A stretch of DNA of 52,062 bases from Trebouxia sp. TZW2008 (taxonomy: Eukaryota > Chlorophyta > Trebouxiophyceae > Trebouxiales > Trebouxiaceae): positions 1 to 52,062 of the forward strand of contig BDIU01000330.1 in assembly GCA_002118135.1 (NCBI GenBank), given 5' to 3'. The position numbers were made by a program, and so were the translations under genes. Below are positions 44,410 to 52,062 of the stretch, one piece after another; position 1 is the stretch's first letter, and the number at the start of each line of letters is the position of its first letter. The notes under the pieces were generated by a model. That model was not told where the DNA came from. It saw nothing but the letters and a program-made list of their open reading frames with translations, and did no database searches.

Positions 44410-44615
44410 CTAGACAGCATCAAAGTCAGCAGCATACTTTTGCATGACCACAGCCCATCTAGGCTTCATGGCTTTGGTCAGGGTACCATCAATGGGGCTG
44501 AAAGGCTCTTTCAAAAGGGTGAAGGCTGTTATGCGCTCATGCTGCGGTCTTGTTGCAGAGACCTTGTCCAATCCTGCCTTGATGATACTGTGCTTCCCAG
44601 CATCTGACAATACAC
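44410..44615 (-). pseudogene. Orphan C-terminal exon of an AMP-forming acyl-CoA synthetase
   Basis: A GT-AG style acceptor at 44616 opens a 206-bp terminal exon. It reads ITAFTLLKEPFSPIDGTLTK then AMKPRWAVVMQKYAADFDAV and a stop. This is the usual end of long-chain acyl-CoA synthetases (pattern: FxLxxEPFxxxxGxLTxxxKxxRxxxxxxY). In the 3 kb upstream on the same strand I find none of the earlier hallmarks (the Thr/Gly-rich AMP loop, the TGD block, the DRKK block). It is therefore a fragment left by a rearrangement, or its other exons are too diverged to see. Confidence 0.5.
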
Positions 44616-45587
44616 CTGCCACAAACAGAAAAAATTTGAAGGCAATTCATAGCTTCTGTATTCGCCTAGCAGGGTCATAAGACCACAAGCAATCTTCTGG
44701 GTCATGATGGTGATAGCAGACAGGAAGTGATGCTGCGCAATGCCTCATGCCAAAAGGCATAGAGGCTTGCCTTGCTTTGTCTGGCCAACTTGGCATGCCT
44801 GGACAAGTTGACGTGGACTGCAGCATAGGAGGTCATCCAGACGCAGTAAAGCCGTGAACTGACATGATGTGCCAAGTAGTTTGTGAATGTTGCCTGCAAG
44901 CCAAGACAAAGCCTCGACACATTGTACATTCAGGGTTTTCAATGCAAAACACGTTGAGCCTCCATTTGACAGCCATCAGGGCACACACATGTGATCAGCT
45001 CACACCTCATCGCTCCCAATACAGTGACCCTGGAGCAATTTACGACCTCAGTGCCCTGCCAGCAGCAGTCTCAAGACAGGCTCCAAATGCTTTACCAGAC
45101 ATACTAGCCTACAACTTCTAGCAGTTTGCTGCATGCTGCTCATACAGTACCCCCAAGACGTCCTGCATTGCACGTGTGCCTGCTCAGACTCAATAATCAC
45201 ATCAGCACAACTCAGCTTACCACTGAGTAAGCATACACTGCAATGTGGATTCAAAATAGAAATTAGGTTCAAATTGAGCCGCATTTCTGGAGCATACCGG
45301 TAAGTTTGAATGGACTGCTGTGCAACAGCAGCTCAGCTAAGTACAGGTCAAAGTCAATGAGCAAGGGGTGGGCTGAATGCTGGCAAGTTGTTTTAACAGG
45401 TAGGAGCAAAGGGTTGCAGAGGCCAGTGCAAGTGGTCTGACAGGAAACCAAGTTGTGCTCCCTGCAAACTCTCTACCTGAACCCAGGAGACTCTGTGCAG
45501 CCAGCAGGCTTTTGCAGCTTTCTGTGCACACAGTCGCTGTTGCTTGCCTGTTGCTTTGCTGCAGGGATTGGACACTACGTTTGAAAG
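44616..45587. other. No supportable gene
   Basis: A minus-strand frame at 44929-44702 follows an AG acceptor and reads ATFTNYLAHHVSSRLYC, but it has no known motif. I cannot link it to the synthetase exon downstream. Confidence 0.35.
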
Positions 45588-47822
45588 GTGGGTCGTTTGC
45601 CCAAAAGCATTGTCTGTCTCAAGGTATTGCTGTACATGTTCCTGGTGGGCCTGACATCCCTGCAGGTGAGATCCCTGCAGGTGAGCCTGTACTTGCCTAG
45701 GTGCTTGCTGCATACTAACATAACCTCGTTGATCAGCGCAAAACTTGCGCGCTGTTTGATTCGAGGGCCGGCGACTCCGGATTGGACCTTTGAGGAAGGT
45801 ATGCGCTTCACCTCTCTTCGCCCAGCTGCACCGCCGCGCAGTTCAGTTGCTGCGCTTTGCACATGTATTGCAAGTAGCAGCCATGTTGTAGTGGTGTAAG
45901 ACTTGCTGATACTTTGTTGATCAGACATCTCGCTATGCAGCATGTTGGTACACCTTGTGCATGGCAGGTCGCTGAGAGCAGCAGACTTCATGTGACTGTT
46001 CTTGTTCGGCAACAACCAACACGCTGTTTGCACTGCGAACTTTGCAGGTACCCTCAGACAACTGCTGACACTTCATGCCCAGGCCGGCAGAACTTGGATT
46101 AAATTGGTTTATGTCCGTGACTGTTTGCATATGCTGTCAGCTGTCTGTGCTGTAGGTCATGAGGAGCTTTGTCCAGACAGACCGTTGTCAGAAAGCAAAC
46201 AATTTCATATCCTGAAAGGTGTCTTGACACCAACAAGGTGTTTATGCAGTCAAAACTCCCTCTTGTGAGCACAATTTGCAGATATTCTCAAGGCATGCTG
46301 TGATTTATGCCCCTCTTGGAGCTTTACCTGATCCAAGCAAGCCCTAAGCTAGTGTGTGATGCTGCAGAATTTGGAACTGTTATCTTTAAGCAGTAAAAGC
46401 CCTGGAGCGCAGGATGTCCTCAGCCAAGCAGCTATGTTGTGACTGAATGAGAGCTGTCAGCTGCTGTGGAAGCTATGCACATTTTCTGCTTCTACCTGCT
46501 TTTGGTCTGTTCACGATGATCATCATTGATCAACCTGAGACTTACTCAAGCACATCTTACTGACCCTTTCCTTCCTGACAACCAAAATGCTGCTGGCATG
46601 GCCTGTATTGGTGGTATACAGGGAGGCACACTTGCAATGTAGTGGCCAACAACTGGAGGTTACATGGGCCACCATCAGCTGGCCACTTCAGCGCCAGCAA
46701 AAGCTTGAAGGCAACCGTCTGCTGCTTCTACTGGCCTGATGCATGACTACATTTGTCATTGCCATAGTCAACTACAGCTGGCTGTTCCCGCCAAGCCAGC
46801 TGGCGGATGGCAGACCTTTGAGGTGCCACTTTCGTCTTTTTGCAGTCAGTGTTGAATACATCACGGGCTTATCTGAGGCTTTTATTGTTTGTCATGCTAT
46901 AGTAGCACTGCCAGTGATAGCTATCACTGTATTGTGCTGATTTCTGGCTAAATGTGTGTTGGTTTGCTGCCATGCTTTGACAGAGTTGATGCTGTCAACT
47001 GGACTATACATGCTGGGTATGCAGCTTTGTTTGACAGCACTGCTGGTGTCACAATCTTTGACACAATTCCTGGGTGCCACTCTGACTTCAATCAAGTCTG
47101 AGTGTTTGCCTTACCTATGAAGTGTAAGCTGTCCACAGCTTGCCATTCTCAGTGCAACGGACTGTGGACAATGAGTTGAGTTGTTCAGACTGCCCTTTGC
47201 CATAGTGTATGTCCTTGCATCAGTGACTGACTGAGAAGCTGTGCATGGCTCTAGTCTCTGTTGATAGTGCTTGACACAAAGCAGTGCGGCACATGCCCTC
47301 TTCCAAAGCCATGTCAGAGCTGCTGCCACCCCTCTTGACATCCTTCTGCTTCATAGATAGAGTCTTTCGGATCAGACCTCATTCCTGTTTGCTGCAAGCC
47401 CACAACATCAGACAGTGCAGCATGTGGTTGCACTTCCTGATGCAAACCATACTGCTATGCAGTCTGCAGTCATCAAGACTTGTTGTCTACTGATGGCTTT
47501 GACCTTGATGTTGCTGGCACCAACCACCTTGCGATTAGAAGGGTGGGCTCTTTCAAGTTCACAGAACGCATTGGCAGCGCTGTGTGCAGGCTAGAAGCGC
47601 ATGTTGCCATGGAGACAGACAGTGTGTCCTATTTGCCTCTGTTGAGGTAACATCACGGGGACCCATGAGATTGACCATCATCACCTGGGGACATCATTGA
47701 CAGTGGGCCTCAATGGGAAGTCAAGGAAAGTCCATTCAAAAGCAAGCTTAGTAAGCATAGGCGAGAACAAGATTACATGCCTCATAAAGTTTGCTGCCTA
47801 TGCCCCTGATCATAGCCTCTGA
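45588..47822 (+). pseudogene. Unrecognised plus-strand coding segments, probably one broken gene
   Basis: Several stretches read as protein on the plus strand. Near 45733-45800 it reads AKLARCLIRGPATPDWTFEE before a GT donor. At 46778-46822 it reads LAVPAKPAGGWQTFE between AG and GT. At 46952-47101 it reads VDAVNWTIHAGYAALFDSTA then GVTIFDTIPGCHSDFNQV. At 47470-47647 it reads DGFDLDVAGTNHLAIRRVGS, running on to YLPLLR. At 47648-47822 another frame continues ITGTHEIDHHHLGTSLTVGL and ends in a stop. The last two look like one exon split by a frameshift. I do not recognise the family. Phases do not close into a full model. Confidence 0.35.
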
Positions 47823-48488
47823 CAACATGATGTGATCAGCTGTATGCAATCCATCCAGGATTGTTGGTGTGGCACATCAAAGTCTGAGCGCCTGGTGGTC
47901 ATCATGATCTCACTTGATTCTTGTGCACGTGCAAGCTGGCGTACCAATGCTTCCATTCTTTTGTGGCTCATGTTGCAATAGGGCCTCTACGGCATTTGCT
48001 GCACACTTTCCTATCACGTAGTGTCTTTACATTGTGCAAATGTTGGGCTCTGCATCTTGCAGCGAGCTGTGGTTTGTGTGCAGACATGCAATGCACAATG
48101 CAAGCTGCCTGTACAAATGTAACACACTTCACAGCACTTGTCTGAAGCCTCCCATCGTGCAATTGGGGATGTTCATTTGTGCAGTGGGGAACATTGCTCA
48201 TGTCAACATATTAGCAATCAGGTGACAAGCAGTGTGACAATGTTTTGTAAGTCTTTGCAATTCCTGTTGACACTGATGCACTGCTGACATTGCTCGCAGA
48301 GAACGAGGTGCAGCGTCATGTGTTGAGAATGGTCCAGCTGCTTCACATCAGTCAATTACATAGTCTTTCTACGTGATGAAAGGTGACGCTGTTATTTCTG
48401 TATGCCTGCGCCTTCCAAAAACAACTTTTTGTCTTGAGTGGCGTTTGATTTGACGCCATTTGGTATCTAGCGCCATTGTCTGAATGTA
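47823..48488. other. Intergenic region 3' of GTPase gene E
   Basis: No protein-like open frame with splice context on either strand. Confidence 0.45.
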
Positions 48489-51400
48489 TCAAGTCGGCTG
48501 ATCTTGCAGAAAACGGACCAGGGTTTCCTTTGTCGTGGTGAAGGTCTGTGTGCAAATCACATGAGCACACAAATGCCCTGCGCAAAATTTTTGTAATTGT
48601 CATACGTTTGCATTGCTCACCTTGAATCCTCCTTTTATGCAAGGAACTGGTTAGAAATTTTGAGCAGAAAGCCAACAAACCCTTGCAAGCCAATTGGCTG
48701 ACTCACCCGCTTCTCTGCAGCTTTTGCTTTTGCGATTTCCGCTTCAGCTTGTAAGGCCAGCCTCTGCAAACCACATCTCTCTGGTCAGAATAGCTATTGG
48801 GGCACAATAGTAGCACACAATGACGCTGCAACAGCAGTGTGGTCACTGCAAAGCGGTGCAAGATTGCTATTTCACCAATGTATTTGTCACTGAAAACAAA
48901 AATTGAGTTGCATACTGCTGAACGTGATGTGAGAAGCATGTAGCTAAGCTAAGGCACTCAAATGCACGAGAGTCACATCATTAACAACATGCTTGTTGCT
49001 AAACATACAAGGCTGAAATCAATGCTGGCAATGAGCCCCACCTTCTCTTTTGCCTCAGCCAGAGCTAGCTGAGCTATAGTCACTTGATCTTGGGAGGCTT
49101 GCGTCTCCTTTGCCCTCCTTTGGTCTGCGATTCTTCTTTGCTCAGCATGATGCAACTCCTGTATGGGAACCAATCAACTGAGGCACATGATGCAATGATA
49201 CCATGAGAAATCAGCTTGGGTGTCCAGCTACACACTTTTTTGTCACATGTGGAGCCATGTCTTGTGTGGCTGGGAAAAATAGTATAGCTTGCGCTGCTAC
49301 TGAATTTGTCGCCTCTATGCCCAGCTGCTGTCTAAACTGTAATACAACAAAAGAAGGGCGCGTGCTATATAGTCATATCTGCACTGCAGTGCAGTCATAT
49401 CTGGTACGACTGCAATATGGCATGTAACAAACATGTATCAAAGGTCACATGGCACCCACCTTTTTGTGTTGCTCATTCATGGCCTGCACTCTATTCTCCA
49501 AGTCCTTCTTCAAGTCAGCCATGGCCTCGGCTGACTCCTTACCCTGAGCTTTCATTTCCTGCGCAACACATGCACACTCACTCAGCTGTCGCTTTGCATG
49601 AATGCAAGCATGCATGCCTACATGCTTTTGAGCATAGGTGCAAACTTGCTAGAATGTGCTGATGTTAAGCGAAGTTGAGTATATAGGCCAAAGTAGCACA
49701 ATTATGTTTACGATATGTTGCAAACATGTCTCTTGGTCTCATGTTAGCTCATGACCCCAGTGTCACCAGTGCACTCATTTTTTTGGCTAGGCAATTTGAT
49801 GTAACAAAGATGGCCCAACAAAGGGGCCTGAGACGCAAGTCACCGAGTTTGCAAGCCTTTGCCCAGCTTGCAAGCGCCATGCATGAAGTACAACTTGCAA
49901 TGAGTGCTTGCTCAAAAAAGTGAGGTCATTCAGTGCTGCCGTGACTTGCTTGATCCCGGCTGACCTGAATCAGTTCATGCTGCTCCTTCTGAGCATTTTC
50001 AGCTGCCAATCTGTACTTCTCGTCGGAAGCGGCACGGTCTGCTGCAGCCCTCTTCTCAATGTCTTGCAAACTCTAGAGTTCACACACAATTCTGTGTGAG
50101 ACTCAACTTTGATGACCACTGTTGTCTGCTTGACTTTGCAAGCAAGCATCAAGTGTCAAGCTTGTTGTTATGTTGCAGCTTCACAACGCAGCAGCATTTG
50201 CCTTATGCACATCATCGCAAGCCAAGGACGAGCATATGCTAGCAAGCTTGTGTATCCAAATAGCTTTGCTTCTGCCAAGGAGCCTCCGTGCCAACAACAG
50301 TTTCTAAACACGTTTCCACAGCACGTCAGTAGACGTGCAGCTTTGATGCTTACCTGAGCATACTCCTGCTTCCTGTCCTCTTGCTCTTGCTTGAGAGCTG
50401 CTGCCTGGTCTTGAGCAGCTTGCCATTCCTGTGAAATACAACACAATGTCAACACAATTCCCATAAGCAAATCTACTGCTAGTATCAGGAATTTTGTGAC
50501 CAGCACAAGATGCAAGCATACAGAGCTGATCAGGATGCTCAAGTATGTTGCAAGCAATGGCATCACTGCAAGCTTGGCGCAAGCAAGTACTTTGTGCTCT
50601 TGATGTCAGGCAAGGAAAGGCAAGCATGCCCACCGGATATACTGGGGCTATGTCTTGCTCCACTTTGCCTCTGTTGATACGTTCGCAACCTTGACACCAA
50701 TCCATCAGACCGTCCATGGCTTGCTTGTCATTGTCTTGGGCATCCAATAACGCCTTGTCATAATGAGAGTTTACAAAAAAAACCCGGTTGCGCAGACTTG
50801 CCAGCTGATGCTCTGTCAACTTCAGGTTGTCTTTGTTTGCATACTCTGCAAGCATCAGCAGTATGAGCGCCACAAGCATGAACTGTGAGGACTGCTCGAG
50901 CTACTACCACCTGCAAAGGCGTCCATGATCATGTTGACCCTGGCATCCCTGATTTGTTTCTCAGACTTGCCGCCATAGTTACCAGACCTTTCTTGTTTGG
51001 CTGTAGCCGAGAGTGACCATTGATTGATGACAATAGCAAGCTTATCATGGTCGCTAGGGTGCACCTTTGTGACAACAATGTTGATTAGCCTGTTCAACGT
51101 GACATTGATTCTAGGGTTTAGCTCAGTCACAAACAGAATGCAGTTGACTGCTTTGTTATTCAGGTATTGGCCAACTTCAGCCATGTTCTCGACATCCCGC
51201 TTCAGCCCTGCTGGATCTCCAAGCCCTGCACTTCAGCAGCCTAGTCACTGCACAGTTTATCTGACGCTGTTGCTGTTTGTCTCAAAGCCGTAAAACATCG
51301 ATCGTAATGACAACGAGACATGCGTAGACGCTTGCAAGAACGCAGAGTCACAAACCGGCAGTGTCCACCACCCGCAGAGGCAAGTCGCCCTCTCCAAACC

Positions 51401-51677
51401 AGGTACCATCGACGGTCTTAAGTTTGAGGGTGACTGCCGAGTGTTGCATTGCGACCTTAAATGGCTCTTCTGGGCTGCGATTTGGCAGAGTGCCCAGCAA
51501 ACGGCACCCTAAGGAGGATTTGCCAACCCCTGTGTTGCCGATGAGCATCACCACATTGGGCTCTGCAATCAAGGCCGCCTCGTCAACGTTTACAAACGCA
51601 CCCTGAGGGCGAGTTGAGGCGCAGAAGCGCTTCAATCACTTTTCAGCGTGAGCGAAAACAGCACCCATACCAGCCAT
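48489..51677 (-). CDS. GTPase gene E: AIG1-like GTPase with coiled coil and short tail
   Basis: Exons in phase: 51677-51671, 51562-51356, 51225-50911, 50845-50634, 50428-50354, 50072-49965, 49558-49460, 49158-49042, 48763-48707 and a likely last exon 48545-48489, 417 residues. GTPase features are the P-loop MLIGNTGVGKSSLGCRLLG, FKVAMQHSAVTLKLK, VVDTAG (Ala in place of the usual Pro) and NQWS after KVHPSDHDKLAIVI. Coiled-coil exons have 25, 36, 33, 39 and 19 codons (for example QDQAAALKQEQEDRKQEYAQ), the same ladder as A and D. The last exon gives only TTKETLVRFLQDQPT, so no effector module is seen. The 7-nt first exon (ATGGCTG) mirrors A and D. A longer alternative for exon 2 exists upstream in frame but has no ATG. 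The last exon is the least certain part. Confidence 0.8.
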
Positions 51678-52062
51678 TTTATGGTTGGCTGTGTGGAGAT
51701 TGTGCCTTGAGAACACCGACCTTCACCGAATTGCTGGAATCAAGCAAACGACAGTGCAGCAACAGCTACGGCTGCGGCTATGCTGCTGATACACTGTAAC
51801 CGTGCTGTCGCAACGGTGTTGTCGATCTTGTGTTGACTCTGCTATTGGACTCAAAATGCTTGCCGTGCAAGTACTGGAAGTTACGACCGCAGCTGCGTCA
51901 GAGTGATAAAGTAGAGTAGGGCCAGAAAGTCCCGTTCAACTGCCCTACCCATGCTGCTTGCAATCAATGCTGACAGCGCAACGATGCATTTGCGCGGCGG
52001 TACGACTCAGCATAGAAAGTTCAACAACACAGCTTGCTTGATGCGGAGTCACAGCTGCCGAA
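51678..52062. other. Promoter side of GTPase gene E, right window edge
   Basis: 385 bp upstream of the gene E start. Nothing recognisable is seen on either strand. Confidence 0.4.

Noticed and set aside
44702..44929. Upstream exon for the acyl-CoA synthetase fragment
   Set aside because: The translation lacks any synthetase motif.
45575..46033. 152-codon minus-strand frame
   Set aside because: No recognisable motif, and the plus strand of the same region reads more like protein.
17205..48485. A shared 'tagcgccattgtctg' word at 17210 and 48470
   Set aside because: Flanks do not align, so it is too short to call a repeat family.
51356..51635. Longer first exon for GTPase gene E
   Set aside because: The frame has no ATG before the P-loop; the 7-nt first exon plus acceptor at 51562 matches genes A and D.

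Overview
The window is nuclear DNA of a photosynthetic eukaryote, most likely a green alga. The evidence is intron-dense genes with GT-AG and some GC-AG junctions, a plastid-type chaperonin 60 alpha, and a plastid-type glucose-6-phosphate dehydrogenase that keeps the two redox cysteines. The genus cannot be told from sequence alone. Gene models were built by hand from splice sites, reading phase and family knowledge; no search was run.

Left half (1-25 kb), mostly housekeeping. A partial unknown gene runs off the left edge (minus, 375-1). A small tetraspanin-like four-helix membrane protein (minus, 2778-1126) is divergent to CPN60 alpha (plus, 3309-8957). Next come a secreted Ser/Ala/Pro-rich protein (plus, 9997-12374), a coiled-coil protein of unknown family (minus, 16998-13178), a secreted potato-inhibitor-I-type protease inhibitor (plus, 17393-18040) and G6PDH (minus, 24564-19014). 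The introns of these genes hold many small tandem duplications that carry a piece of the neighbouring exon plus its splice site.

Right half (26-52 kb), a cluster of five AIG1/GIMAP-like (IAN) GTPase genes. A (plus, 26458-30376), B (minus, 33997-30973), D (minus, 38744-34592), C (plus, 39115-42198) and E (minus, 51677-48489) share one plan: P-loop GTPase, then a coiled coil encoded by a ladder of phase-0 exons of matching lengths, then a C-terminal module that differs by gene. A ends in a Gly-rich hydrophobic tail, C in a bulb-type mannose-binding lectin domain, B in a lectin domain interrupted by acidic 13-residue repeats, D in a Hedgehog-type self-processing Hint domain, and E in a short plain tail. 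B and C are inverted, locally almost identical copies flanking D. Between C and E lie decayed pieces: a possible Hint remnant, an orphan acyl-CoA-synthetase C-terminal exon and unrecognised plus-strand coding segments.

The likely undescribed system is this cluster: immune-type GTPases whose C-terminal effector or anchoring module is swapped behind a constant GTPase-coiled-coil chassis, including one predicted to cleave itself and possibly attach a lipid to the GTPase half.
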